Source of the DNA: Zanthoxylum bungeanum
Lineage: Eukaryota > Streptophyta > Magnoliopsida > Sapindales > Rutaceae
Length of the DNA: 64,000 nt
Assembly: GCA_019454045.1 (NCBI GenBank)
Contig: SKCR01036775.1
Coordinates: 372,001-436,000 of the forward strand
Direction of reading: 5' to 3'
The notes under the pieces are model-generated. The model was not told the origin of the DNA, made no database searches, and worked only from the letters and a program-made list of their open reading frames with translations. This document shows, in pieces, positions 34,178-47,700 of the stretch (position 1 is the stretch's first letter; each line of letters starts with the position of its first letter). Both the position numbers and the translations under genes were made by a program.

Positions 34178-36470
34178 CACATAGCCAGTCACTCAAGTGT
34201 CCCACACCTGAACTATGTACGGTTCGCTCAAATTGCTGAGGAAAGGTTTTCGTCAGCGGATTTGTTCGATTATCGTTTGACGCGATTTATACGATCATCA
34301 CATCGCCACGATGTATGATCCGAACGAATCAGATGATATAGAAGTATATATCTGGATCGTCGATGAGACCTTTAATTCCTTAGCCTATGCTGACGCCTAG
34401 CTCAGCTGCTAACAGAACTTTATCTAATCTTATTAGATTTATTTTCGACCCAGATGGTCTTCTATTGCTGCCTCAGCTGCAGCAATAATCCGCATTTGTT
34501 GTTTATTCGGCAACAGTTAACTTGCTAGGAAGATTTCCAGCTCACTGTCCCTGTTATTCAAACTTTATAGTACCGTAGTATTTTAATTGTTTGGAAACTT
34601 GCAATAGTGATCCCAGTCACTTCAAGTTCTCCATCTCCCTAGTTTAAGACAACATCTTTAGTTCTCTCAGATACTAACAGATGTTCTTTAATCTTCAATC
34701 CAGTGACTATCACTTGGATTGACCCGATTGTGACTCCATATGCTCAAAGCATATGAGACACCAACACAAGTACATTTTTAAATGTACAATTTCTCAGAGA
34801 GTGTTAACAACTCCAAATCTATCCCAGTAGATCTTTATTCCTTGAATAAAGGTTGTTACTCCCCAGAATTCTACGGAGAATTTCTATGAAAGAATATCTA
34901 TGAAAGCCAAGCTTTCACCAATTGCTTTATGGGAATTTCACTGTCAGTGCGCTCTCCCACTAACCTCCTTATATACACAAGAATTATTTAGTTTTGAATC
35001 AAATCATAAACCATTATGATTATTTCAAAATAACAGTTCCAAGAACCTTATGCTTGTATCAATCCAAATATGGATCGAATAACCCGCAAACCTTGTTTGT
35101 CGGTTATATAAAATCGTCAGGATGTTGTAAAACATCCTCCAAAAGGTTTCCTTTTCAGGAAAGCGATTTTGATTTATAACTGACACATTTCATAAATGAA
35201 ATATACAGTTATTATTTTTTTTTTTAATTTTTTTTTAAGCATTTTCAAAATGGATTTACCATGGCAACAGGTAAAAAGGTTGAACCGTTATTAACACAAT
35301 GTTGATAACGATACCTTTCCGTCAAAACCTTAGGTTTGCACGTTGGTATGTTGCCTTCCATGTATGTCTTCCTTGAAGACGTTTAATGTACCATAGGCAC
35401 AACGCCTTGTGGTACAACAACTAGTATCCAAACATAGTTGTTATACATGGAATCCATTTCGGACTTATGGCACTTTGCCATAACTTGGAGTCGATACCTC
35501 GTATCACTTCCTCTAAACGTAGTCGGATGGTACACCACCATAAGATTGACATCTTTATGGGGTGAGATCAGAAACCCATACCCTAGGTTGTTTTCTGACT
35601 CTATCCGATTACGAAGTTCTTGTGTATTTGAAGATTAATGGTATAGTTTCATCATAGATGAACCATTTGTGTTCCATTAAGGACTTCGTGCCTTGAACAG
35701 TGTTACTCCGATTTTCATCGAGTATCACTATCCTCCCACTGACCACTGCATATCGGTATTCCTCTCAGGAAAAACCGCATGGTGAGCAACAATCACATTG
35801 TTCTCATGTGAGATTTATAAATACTATACTTAAGGTTTCCCTTAGGATAACCTATATTGGCACTTATCCAATTTGGGTCCTAAGTTTGGTATCATCCAAA
35901 CGCTATGCCTGCATACCCAAATTATCAGGAATGAGAAACCCCGTTTCTTCCCTGTTCATATCCTATATGATATCTGTCAAATAGATTTATATGGAACCTT
36001 ATGCTAAAAAAGTTTTGCACTGTTAATACATATCCTGTTGAAGGAAACAGTAGCTCAGAGCGACTCGTGATAAACCTTATCATGTCCAATAAAAATTCGG
36101 TTTTTGGTTCGGACACACCGTCTAACTGACGTGTCTCGGGAGGAGTCCTCATACGAAAGAATACCGTACTCTTTCATTTACATATGAAACTTACTGCTTA
36201 AGTATTTTCCATTACGGTTTTACCGTGGCGGAATAATACAATAGCCGATCTGTTTGTCTACTTCGTGTCGAAACTCTAAAGTTTCCGATCTGTGTTCTTC
36301 AAAAGAAACACCTAACAACAACGTGATGTCACATCCGTTAAGGTCACGAAATATTCATGTTAACATCTAGCCTAGCTAGATATGGGCCCACTTACTTCAC
36401 CATGAATAGGGCTAACAGATCGGTGGCCCTTTTACTATTACCAAGTAAATAGTATCTTAGGTAGTTTACC

Positions 36471-36646
36471 TAATAAACTAGATTCGCAGACCTTGTTTGA
36501 ATAGTCAAATCAGTCCTAGTACCCACTCTTCAAAAGTGTGGATATACGAGTCTTGTTTAATAAACTAGATTCGTAGACCTTATTTGAATAGTCAAATCAG
36601 TCCTAGTACCCACTCTTCAAAAGTGTGGATATACGAGTCTTGTTTA
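36471..36646 (-). repeat. Two-copy 87-bp tandem repeat in E
   Basis: Units start at 36471 and 36558 with TAATAAACTAGATTCG and are nearly identical. Element F has a single copy at the matching place (about 16298-16385). Confidence 0.85.
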
Positions 36647-37654
36647 ATTGTGTTCCAGACAACAATGCCACAAATAAGTCTCCATTGATCAAATCAATTT
36701 GAGCTATTTATTTGTCATTTTATATGTTTGAGATTTTATTTATATTCAAAATATAAATTCTGTTATTTACATCCAATGTATTTATCTCAGTATCATCTTT
36801 ATATATTGAAACACTTTAGTGTTCTAGAATATAAAGGTTTTATCCGCAATGGATTAAACACTGATATAGAGATAATGACTCTAGATAAACTAGTTACATT
36901 ATGACAGTTCCTAATTTAAATACATACCCAAAGGGTAGTTTCTAAACTTAGGTATCTACGGTCGAAACAGCGACTTTCGTCCCGTTTCCGATTCGCAGAG
37001 AAATCTCGGCTTGAAGCCAGTATCCAGCTCACAGCGGATTCTGAACGTCAATACATATACGTATTATGTACCACACTAAGTATTTAAAATCTAATTTCAA
37101 TACTAGTAGTGAACATAACTTTGACAATATTTTTAAAGTTAGAGCCTCGCCCTATCTTTAATTCCTTCGTGTCTTCCATATCCAAATGGTGGTCACTTTG
37201 AGATATGTCAATTATCCTTTTCAATATTTCACAAACCTTTGGCCAAGCCTTGGGTTTCGGAATATCGAAACGATGTGCACCTTGTGCTACATGCCCAATT
37301 GCAAACTTTGACTTTTCTCCACTAGAATAGTCAATTAATTCTCCAAGAATTATTAATTGCAATTTTAATACTTTTAAATCTAAAGATAGATTTATTGTAA
37401 GTATATTAATTAAGCACTAAAGTCATCATCACATAAATCTTCCAAAGACTTTATGCTCTACTATTTGCTTAATTATGGGCTTAGTAATAATAAGTTATTT
37501 TATCAAATAAATTAACCTATTATTAATTCCCAATTGAAAATTAAATCATTTAAAACATTTAATCCAAGGATTATATATTTTAAATATTCAACCTTTCAAT
37601 TCTTTCTTGATTTCAATAGTCCAACTATTTAATCAAATTATTAAGGTACTATTT

Positions 37655-37890
37655 ATTATAATGATTACAATAATCCAATTATTTAATCAACTATAATTTT
37701 AATATTGATTACTATAATCCAATTATAAAATCAACTATCATTTAATTCAATTATATTGATTACTATAATCCAATTATAAAATCAACTATAATTTTAATAT
37801 TGATTACTATAATCCCATTATAAAATCAACTATCATTTAATTCAATTATATTGATTACTATAATCCAATTATAAAATCAACTATATATTG
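37655..37890 (-). repeat. AT-rich tandem repeat in E
   Basis: The block 'gattactataatccaatta' with 'aaatcaacta' recurs at least four times with variable spacers. F has a shorter version at 17560-17650. Confidence 0.75.
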
Positions 37891-38800
37891 AATGAGTTTG
37901 TATATAGTCCAACTATATATATTTTAAAAAAAAAACATAAAATATTAGTCCGACTAATACTTTTGATTAATATGACGAGTAAAATATAAATGAGCGTGTT
38001 TAGCGAGTATTCGAACGAATGTTGCAAATTCAATACTTGCCTCCCACTATTTTTCGTCGAGCCTCTAACCCTCTGTGGAGTACTCGGGAAACCGCGTTTC
38101 CTAGTGGGCTAGGATCCTATTAAATAACACACAACCCTGACTTTGGTCAATAAAAAGCTGTATGCTATTTAACTAGGTAGATCTCACAGATCAATTGGAT
38201 CTCATCCAATTCCTAGATCCGGTTAGGTGGACATCCAAGTCCGAAACATATGTATAATGTCAATGTATCCAATACATTTTCCCAACCATATCCTCCGAAT
38301 CATCTAGGCCATGGCTTTGGCCAAAAACAAACCTAATGATTCCAGTTAAGCAGGACCCATTGACGAGGAAAGTTTCGTAATCAATGTCATTGGACAAAAA
38401 GTGATCTGACTTTGGCCAATAAAAATCACGATTTGGACAAGACACCGATATGCAACAAAACTCTCATGATTCAAGTACATCCTTGATTGACAAAGGTCTT
38501 GACTTTGGTCAAAAACAAACCAATGCCAACTTCGGATCTTGAACAAGAATCATTCAATGGAAGGATATTTTGAGGGATTTTCGCGTGCAAATTGGCTACC
38601 AATTTAATTATCTTTGTTAAGGTCTCATCATCATACACCCTTAAACATGCATTCTAAATACATAATAAAGCGAGTATGAAATAAAATAATAATGATATGC
38701 GGATGGATACTTAACACATTGATCCTAGATCAAATCTCTCCCTTTCTCACTCAAGCTAGCACTTGTACTACTTCTACCCGTTACACTACACTTCTAAAGA

Positions 38801-40229
38801 AACCTCATATACATAGAGGGGAATAGGTGAGAAGAGAATACAAAGAGAAAGAAGGTGATAAGGCTGGACACGCAGGTCCAATTTAATAAATCGAATTTAT
38901 TACAACAATTTCTAAAATTGCCCACCCATCTAATATCCATCCGATATATTATTCATCACAACCACCACGTATTCACACACATATATATACAAACAAGACA
39001 TGCTTTTACAACCAATCTAATCCAATTAATTAGTCTTTATTTAAAGTGATCATCCAATGTTCAAACAACGGTTTGATTTTGCACGAGTCCAACTCGATTG
39101 AGAATAAGTACATAAGGTACGAATTCACGAATTATATCGAACTACTTATAAATCTAATTTAATTCGTATTCAATACTAATTCAATTATTTAATTCCAAAT
39201 TAAATGTTTACACTTTTAATATGCTTTAAAGACTTAGATTCTAAATCTAATCCTATTGGGTCTCAAAGCCCAACTAACATCCAATGTTAAATTCAATTCA
39301 AGTCAAATGGGCTTTCAATTGGTTTATTAAGGCTTGGGCTTTGGTCAATGTGGGTCAAACCCAATTACCAAGCCCAAATAAGGAATCACCCTTAAGTGCC
39401 ATAAAACCAATTTTAAGCCCATAAGGCCCAATTAAATTTTTTTAAAGCCCATTAATTAAATTTTAATATTCCAAACATTAAAGTCCAATTAATTAAAGTG
39501 TAATACCAAGATTAATATATTAAACCAAATATTTCAAAAATACCCATTTAATTTATTAATCATCTATTTTTCAAAATAAATGTCCAACATTAATTTTAAC
39601 AAAAATCAACTCCTTTACATGTCCATTATGTATTCGGCCAAGGTGAGTTTTTTGTGCCGATTTGTTTTTCAATCCGATTGAATTACTAATCTACGTCCCG
39701 TACACGTTCTAAGTCATCCAATGATCTTAACACAAAAAATTCCAATCCACTCCAAGTAGCAACACATTCGGCCAAGGCATGAATTTGGGGAAAAATCATC
39801 CAATGCATTTTTCATAAAATTGATTCCATATAACATCATGCTATATACATGTAAGCATTCTTATTAATCAAATTTCACAAGAACATGCTTCAATCAATTT
39901 CATCATACCATTCGGCCAAGGTTGGATTTTTGGGGAAAAATCATCCAATGCATTTTTCATAAATTGATTCCATGTAACATCATTCTATATACATGCAAGC
40001 ATACTTATTCATCAAATTTCACAAGAACATGCTTCAATCAATTTCATCACACCCATTCGGCCAAGGTTAAATTTTTGGGGAAAAATCATCCAATGCATTT
40101 TTCATAAAATTGATTCCATGTAACATCATTCTATATACATGCAAGCATACTTATTCATCAAATTTCACAAGAACATGCTTCAATCAATTTTACCAAATTT
40201 TAACCTAAAATTTCATGCTTGCAACATTA
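38801..40229 (-). other. Leader region of copia E with 144-bp repeats
   Basis: It has no coding motif. Between 39765 and 40190 three tandem copies of a 144-145-bp unit begin CATTCGGCCAAGG (39765, 39909, 40054). The rest, 38801-39760, is AT-rich with many 'aagcccaat' blocks. Confidence 0.75.
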
Positions 40230-40242
40230 GCTCATGATGCCA
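40230..40242 (-). other. Weak primer-binding site of copia E
   Basis: TGGCATCATGAGC on the minus strand, one base inside the LTR, resembles the initiator-Met tRNA site of copia elements but has mismatches. Confidence 0.5.
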
Positions 40243-40243
40243 T

Positions 40244-42255
40244 TGTTGGTTTATTCTAAGGTCCCAAGATCAAATCAAGACATGAAATAATGCGTGAACA
40301 CATCAACGGAGGTAGCGGAATACTCACATTGATCGGTTATGTCGATTTGAAGATGAATCATGCCCAAAAACGCACTGCCCTTCATGCCAAACTGCTGCAG
40401 TCCACTGTCCCTGCAAAACAGAATTTCGGGTCTCAAACGAAGCTCCAAACTCCATCGGATGAGTCCCGCCTCATGGTCGAACCTCCCTACCACCTTCGCA
40501 AGACTTGTAAGTGTGCTAGCACTTGATTTCTCACCATGAGAAACCACTCTTGCTTCCCTTATTCACGCCCAAACTGGTTCAAAACCAGTGAAGAATAGCC
40601 ACCTTGGGCGTGAGAGAGATGAGAGAATTTTAGAGAAAAATGTGTTTTTGTTAAGTTAAAATGATTTACCAAAAATCAATTTATATTTATGCCATAATAT
40701 TATTAAATAAATAATAAAATTATGACACAAAACATGCAATGGCTTAGAGTGTCAAACACTCAATTCCATGCAATGACATTGAGTGCAATGTACCACTCTA
40801 CATGCAAAGCATTAGAATGACATGTGTCATGTGGGCCCCACACGTTTCCAAATGAAAGTGGGCCCACGTGCACTCACGCGTTCGGGTTCGATATTTCCGA
40901 AATACCGAGCTTACGTCGCGACGTTAATTAATCGAATTTAAATAAATAATTGCGCCTGGCGAAATTATTATTTACGTCGCTAACGAATTAATTCTAAATT
41001 AACTCGTTTGCCCGAATTAAAATCTAATTTTAATTCCGCGTCGAAATCTAATTTCATTTAATATATCGAATATATTAATTCATCGATTAATTCCAAATTA
41101 ATCGTTCTCTCTCTTTAGACGACATTTTATCCCGGATAAAATATCTCCGTTATTAATCCTAGATTAATTTTCTCTCTCTTCTATATAATCCCAGATTATT
41201 CAAGAGTGCGAGTTGTGCGTCATCGGTGGATTATCGGGAAGCGACCCATGAGATCCCCGGATAAGTTGGCAGTAAATACGGTCGTCGGAGTGCCCGAATC
41301 ACGTACGTACCAAGTACTACGTTCTACCGATTTACGAGACAAGGTCGACTCCTAGCAAAGCACCAAGTCTTCCCAAGTTCTCCGGACATATCATCAAAGA
41401 ATATTAATCTGTATCAAGCGTAGTATACTAATGTATTGTGCGTATCGGCCCAGTATCGGATAATCACGTGCTAGGGCTGGGGCTGGATAAGTGTCTGCCC
41501 CGTCCGAAACACATATCGGATGTCTGGTAACTAGTCTCTATAATCGGATATTCATGACCTGGTCATAATATCACGATTGGATGCGCATCACTTTAAGAGC
41601 ACTAATACCGTATCCTGCGTGACATCATCTCCATTATGACTGGAGTGACACTTCCGTCTTGACATCACATCCAATACACTACGATTCTCTGATAAACCCA
41701 GAAGAGGTGAACACAGAACCAGTTAAGATCCCCACCACCAAAACCAAAGTTTACCGATTGTCGTAAGTATTAGCGATGTAAGTCTCAGGTTAAGACTATA
41801 CACACCTACCTTGATTTCGGCCTCCCATAGACACCTAGTCATAATACCAATGGGATTCCGAAGGGTCTATCCAGAGCGAAGCTGTTTCCCGTACCATCGG
41901 TGAAACACGACCTCCTATCGCACTTGCACAAGTATCCAATACTTATATATATGAGAACTATGCCGTTGTGCCCTCACAACGCGCACAAGTGCAATACTAG
42001 CCTATTCCGCATTATCGATGTCCAGTCTCGATAATACTACGGCTAGGGATATTTAATGATTAATCCTTCGTGGACTGATACTGTCTCATATCATCTCAAT
42101 CCAGGAACTAATCATAGGGACCTCTCTTCATTTATATATCTATGGTGATCTAATCACAAATGATGAGAGTGCAATTTCCTTATTACATAGTTAATTTGCT
42201 ACAACAACACAATGATCTGTGCAAATAGTGACGCTATGGGTCATTTTGTCCAACA
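40244..42255 (-). repeat. 5' LTR of copia E
   Basis: Partner of 32143-34164, with TGTTGG and CCAACA ends. It is followed by the target duplication GACCG and then the leader of gypsy A. Confidence 0.93.
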
Positions 42256-42260
42256 GACCG
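42256..42260. repeat. Target duplication, right copy, of copia E
   Basis: GACCG stands directly after CCAACA of E. The uninterrupted site, single GACCG, is visible in B near 61127-61131. Confidence 0.92.
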
Positions 42261-43344
42261 TGTATATAGTGGATAAAGTGAGGGTTTAATCAAAGGCATT
42301 TTGAGGCTAGGTAATGGTTTGGTGTCTCCTTCATTCACTACCTTCTAGAAGGAAAAGCTGTGAAGGCACCTATATAGCCATCTACCGTAGCCTATTGTGA
42401 TGGACTAATTTGGAGGACTCGTTGTTTATTCCTGATACCAAGCGATAAGAGCCTAAGAGGCTTGGGTATTTAAGTGAGCCTCGCTTCACTTCCTCTGGGG
42501 AATCTACAACGGGAAATCCATTTGACAGTCCGTCACACACCATAGCTCATTGGCACGTACCTTAGTGTATAAAAGGGTGCGCTCACTTGGTTGCTCGAAC
42601 CCTTGAGTGGGGAGACCTAGTTGTGGGCCATCCTTCGCCGGTGAGAGCCTTTGTCTATACTCTTGCTAACCCACCCATAGACCGGGTTGGCTAAAGTAAC
42701 AATTATTTCCTTGAATATAGCTTTGGACCATCCTCATTTGGATGCAGTTGGACTATTGTCAGAAATGCGGACTTGCTGGGCCATTTAAACTGGGGCGAGT
42801 TCGTACCTTATGACTATTAGGCCCGAAGCTTCTGAAATGTTGATGGGCCATTATGTAGAAATTATTACGTTATGTTTGCATTATCTTTCTTCTATGCTTG
42901 TGTTTGGGAACATCGTCGTTTGGATCCATTTGGACCATTATCATGGGATATGGGCTTGTTGGGCCATTTAAACTGGGACAAGAACGTATTTCATGACTAT
43001 TGGGCCAAAGGCGTCTAAGTGTTGATGGGCCATTTTATGCTTGTGTTCGGAACATTACCATTTTGATTTAGTTGGGCTCCTTGTCATAAGATGTGAACTC
43101 GTTGGGCCATTTAAACTGGGATGGGTTCACTCCTATGACAATTAGCCCGAAAGATTCTAAAATGATAACGGGCCGATCTGTTTGAAAATTTTTAATTGAT
43201 TTAATATGTTATATATGTTACATGCATCTCATGCACCTCATACATAGATATATCCTGTTAACACCCTCTATGTCTCAAAAAGACATCATAGATACCGTTT
43301 GGGTTAGAGAAGGGACAAGGCTCATTAAAAGAACAATAACAGTC
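42261..43344 (+). other. Leader of gypsy A with three degenerate repeats
   Basis: The untranslated leader runs between E and the gag start. A block 'gggccatttaaactggg' recurs near 42778, 42959 and 43103 in longer degenerate units that also share 'ttggac' and 'gatgggcca'. B has the same leader in reverse (59599-60690). Confidence 0.75.
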
Positions 43345-44737
43345 ATGAGTGAATCTGGTAATGAGGTATCCCGAATGGATCAGTTAGAGAACAGTCTCGC
43401 CAAGGTCACTGAACAGTTGCAAGCTTTGACTACTGCTGTGGCTGGTATGGCTGTGCCCCGTGCTGGGGGAATTTCTGAGAATGTGAGGCGTGAGGAGCCT
43501 CCGAATGGGTTGGGGGATGATATCCCCACTTTTGATGATGATATGGCAGAGTATGCAGCAGGCAGAGTATCTAGGTCTCATGCAGAGTTACAGAAACTTC
43601 ATGATCAGGTTGAGTTGGTTACCCGCAAGATGAGGGGTAAGAATGAGGATTTGCTGGATTATGACACACTGACTTTCGAGGAACAGTTGCCGCACAGTTC
43701 AAGATGCCTGATATGGCTAAGTTTAACGGGAATGGGGATCCAAGGGTGCATCTCCGACAGTTTGTATCAGTCATGAGTTCAGTTGGCTTATCTCAGCGCC
43801 AAGTGCAGAAAATGTTTGGAATGTCGCTTGAAGGAGCTCCCATGGTATGGTACCACAGTTTGGAGAAGAAAGTGAAGGAAGATTGGAGGGAGTTGGCCGA
43901 TGCTTTCCTGAAGCAGTATGTCACTGACTTAGAGATCGATCAGTCACTCCATGATCTGGAGAATGTTAAGCAGAAAGCGGAGGAGAGTTTTAAGGAGTAT
44001 GTGGACCGGTGGAGGGGTCAGTTATTGAAAATGCAGACTAGGCCCTCAGAGAAGGACCAGATTAAAATGATTATCAAGGGCACCAGGCCCTTCATTTACA
44101 GCAAGTTGAGGAGGATGACCTCCATGATTGCAGACTTTCGGCAGTTGAGGGAGACTTTCATGGACATTGAAGACGAAGAGGCGGAAAACAAAAATTCTAT
44201 GGTCTGAACAGGAGGCCCATTGGGGGAACGTCGGGAGCAAAGGACGTTTCTGCTGAGATTGCCGCTATCCGAAACCGGCAGTTTTCCAATTTGGGAAGGC
44301 CCCTGTCCAAGGTGTTAGAGAAATTGAAGAGGCAAGGGCTCTTAAAACCCTTAGAAGCCAAACCATTACCCAATCCCCTACCATCACATTATAACCTAAG
44401 CCTTTACTGTCACTTTCACCAACAAAAGCGCCATGACACCGACAACTGCGCCCGACTCCGCCATGAAATCCAAGACCTGATAGACTCCAAGAAAATACCT
44501 GACCCAGAAACAGAACAGCTTGACACACACAGAAACCCCTTACCCAACTACCGTGCCGTACCACCACCAGCCTATATGATCAATTCTGGCCTCCCAGAAG
44601 ACCTTGTCCTGAAATCCTTTCACCCTCAAGCCTTTTGCCTGGGAATCTGGGATAGTACTAGTGAAGATGAGTTTGAGCAGGGGAAAAACTTTTGGCTTGA
44701 TTTCTATAGCAGTGATGAGGAAGAAGTAAGGGAATGA
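43345..44737 (+). pseudogene. gag of gypsy A (frameshifted)
   Basis: The start chosen is MSESGNEVSRMDQLENSLAK (43345), conserved in B and in the filler in C; an in-frame ATG at 43270 is possible. A coiled-coil N-terminus is followed by the capsid part: FNGNGDPRVHLRQFVSV (43716-43766), EDWRELADAFLKQYV and QKAEESFKEYVDRWRGQL. Then comes a CX2H-type knuckle, CHFHQQKRHDTDNCARLRHE, at about 44409-44468. Single-base deletions near 43691 and about 44190 and a missing G near 44732 split it into three frames. Confidence 0.85.
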
Positions 44738-47700
44738 CGCGCAGTGGTCGTTTCTACAATGATATGGCGGAAAAGGGTAAGGAAGTTTTGACAGATGGTA
44801 GAAAAGTGGTTGAGACTGCAGAAAATACTGAGGGGGATATAGTGCTGAGGCAATTGAGGAAGACTAGAGCACAAGTGAGTATCTGGGAACTGTTATGTGC
44901 ATCTTGGGAGCATAGGCAGGCTATGGTTGAGGCCTTGAGCAAGATTATGGTACCGGATGACGCCAACCCTGCAATGTTTATTGGGTCGGTTCAGAAGGAA
45001 GCTTTGCAGATATCTTTTTCTGAGGATGAACTCCCGGCGGAGGGGAGAAATCATAACAGGCCTCTATTTATCAGGGCCGAGGTGAGGGGCAAGAGAATTT
45101 CATGTGTATGGTGGATGACGGTTCATCCATCAATGTGTGCCCGCTGAAAATTCTGGCAAGATTGGGTATGAAGGCAACAGACTTGGACCCCTCCAGTATG
45201 ACTATTAAGGCTTATGATGACAGTAAAAGGGGAGTTGAGGGTACCTTTGTGGCTATAGTCAAGGTAGGACCGATTGAAGATGAGGTCGAGTTCACAGTAC
45301 TGGACATCCTGGCTACTTTCGCCTTATTGTTGGGAAGGCCTTGGTTTCACAAACTTGGGGGAATGCCTTCCACTTTGCATCAGATGATCAAGTTCCCGTA
45401 TGAGGGAGAAGTTGTCACTATCCGGGCTTAGTTAGATAATGCCGTGGCTGCCTTGGAGATACAACCTTTCACGAGGTTTCAGGTGTCAGCTACTTTTGAG
45501 GAGTGGGTGGATCCTAGGGTGGCTAGGATTATGGAGAAAATGAAGTTTGAGCCGGGTAAAGGTTCAAAATTGCCAGATTTCAGAGGACAGACTACTCGGA
45601 AGGGTTTGGGGTACAAGTCTGATGAAGAAAAGCCAAAGGTCAAGAAAAAGGGCCTGAAACTGATGGAATGTTTTGTGAAAGCTTCAGGATATCAAGGGGA
45701 GCCTGAGCCTGAGCCTGTGGAAGTTAATGGAATTGTGGTACCTGGGTTTGAGATCTTCCAGGATATATTGGGTAAGAAGCTGATAGTTGAAGAAGTTATG
45801 GAGAAAGAAGAAGAGAATTGGGAGGAAGAACTGATGAAGTTGGAGAGCCTGACTCTGGGAGAGGACAAAAAGCCTGAGGAAGATCTGATTGCAGAGGAAG
45901 AAGTGTCTATAGATGATGAAGACATTTACCTTCCTGATTTGTTTGAATGTACTTTCGAATTATCCAATAATAAAGACATCTATTTTGCTTACTTGTCTGA
46001 GTCATTTCCATTCACACTACACGAATCAAGCATATTTGACATCAGTTCAGCCAGAACTATTGCATTTAACTTGGGTACACTTGAGAACCCCAAGGAAATT
46101 CTGATTGCATGTGAAGTAACCTCCGAGGAGAGGGAGAAACTAAAAGAAATATTGGCCAGATATGCCAAAGTATTTGCTTGGTCCTATGAGGAAATGCATG
46201 GGGTAGACAGAAATATTGCCCAGCACACAATACCAACTTATCCGAATATGAGGCCAGTAAAACAGAAACTCCGACGGATGAGACCAGAATGGGCTGAGAA
46301 AGTCAGAGAGGAAGTTAAGAAACAGATAGATGTGGGGTTCCTGGAAGTAGTAAAGTATCCTGAATGGTTGGCTAACATAGTACCGGTACCGAAGAAAGAT
46401 GGGAAGGTCAGAATGTGTGTAGACTACAGAGATCTCAACAAAGCTTGTCCGAAAGATGATTTTCCTTTACCACATATAGATGTTCTGGTTGATAGCGCGA
46501 CTTTATCCGCTATGTATTCAGTTGCAGATGGGTTTTCAGGTTACAATCAGGTTCTCATGGCTGAGGAAGATAAACACAAGACAACATTTGTTACCGAGTG
46601 AGGTACTTATTGTTACAAGGTAATGCCATTTGGGCTTAAGAATGCGGGAGCTACTTATCAGCGGATGGCCACTACACTTTTCCATGACTTGATGCACAAA
46701 GAGATTGAGGTGTATGTAGATGACATGATGGTGAAATCAGAGACAAGGGTTGGGCATATTGAAGCACTGGAAAGGTTTATTCAGAGAGTTGACAGATACA
46801 ACCTGCGGCTAAACCCTAAGAAATGTGTGTTTGGGGTTTCATCAGGGAAATTGCTTGGTCATACAGTGGGAATGGGCGGAATAGAGGTAGACTCCGAAAA
46901 GGTCAAGGCAATCACATAAATGCATGTACCGAAGACAGAAAAAGAAGTCAGAGCATTCTTGGGGAAGATTCAGTACATTAGTCGGTTCATTGCCAAGTTG
47001 ACATCGGTATGTGAGCCTATCTTCAAACTGTTGAGAAAAGATCAGCCAGTGAGATGGAATGAACAGTGTCAGACAGCCTTCGACAGAATCAGAGAGTACT
47101 TGGTAAAGCCACCTGTATTGAAACCTCCGAGACCGGGCAGACCTTTGATATTGTATTTGGCTATAGAATCAGAAGCACTGGGGGCGATGATGGTACAGGC
47201 AGATGAGACAGGGGTAGAACATGCCGTTTACTATCTGAGTAAGAAGATGCTCCCGTATGAGGGTCGATATCAGGAGGTTGAGAAGATCTGTCTTGCAGTG
47301 GTATGGGCTTCCAGAACGTTGCGTCATTACTTCCAGTCTTACAAGATCCAGGTGGTGACAAAGGAGAATCCTCTGAAATATCTTCATTCGGTGCCTTCAC
47401 TAGTGGGAAAATTGGGCAGATGGTTGGTATTGCTGACAGAGTTTGACATTGAGTATCTCACCTCCAAAGTGATCAAAGGGCGAGCAGTAGCAGAGTTTCT
47501 GGCAATGCAACCTGTTGAGGGGGATCAGTATAAGTTTGAATTTCCAGATGAAGAGATCCAAACAATAACAGTCCAGAGATGGAAGATGTATTTTGACGGG
47601 GTAGTGAATTACAAGGGAGCCGGAATTGGGATCGTGATAGTGACCCCCAAGGGAGAGACTTGGCCTTTAGCCAAGAGGTTGACATTCAGAGTGACTAATA

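Larger units (their letters stand above)
34178..38800 (-). pseudogene. Decayed copia pol/gag of element E
   Basis: The integrase end is readable at 35925-36152 (minus): DGVSEPKTEFLLDMIRF, then a GYVLT segment. Reverse transcriptase remnants at about 34985-35190 are colinear with 14860-15050 of F. A frame at 37084-37362 of 92 codons lies where gag is expected but shows no motif I can name. A duplicated 87-bp unit (36471-36646) and AT-rich repeats (37655-37890) are also present. No functional protein can be made from it. Confidence 0.65.
32143..42255 (-). mobile_element. Structurally complete copia element E without coding capacity
   Basis: LTRs 40244-42255 (5') and 32143-34164 (3') are nearly identical. 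The target duplication GACCG, the polypurine tract (34165-34177) and a weak primer site (40230-40242) complete the structure. The internal 6.1 kb carries only decayed integrase and reverse transcriptase islands and several tandem repeats; the longest coding-strand frame is about 92 codons. It sits in the leader of gypsy A, 58 bases after the primer site. Confidence 0.93.
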
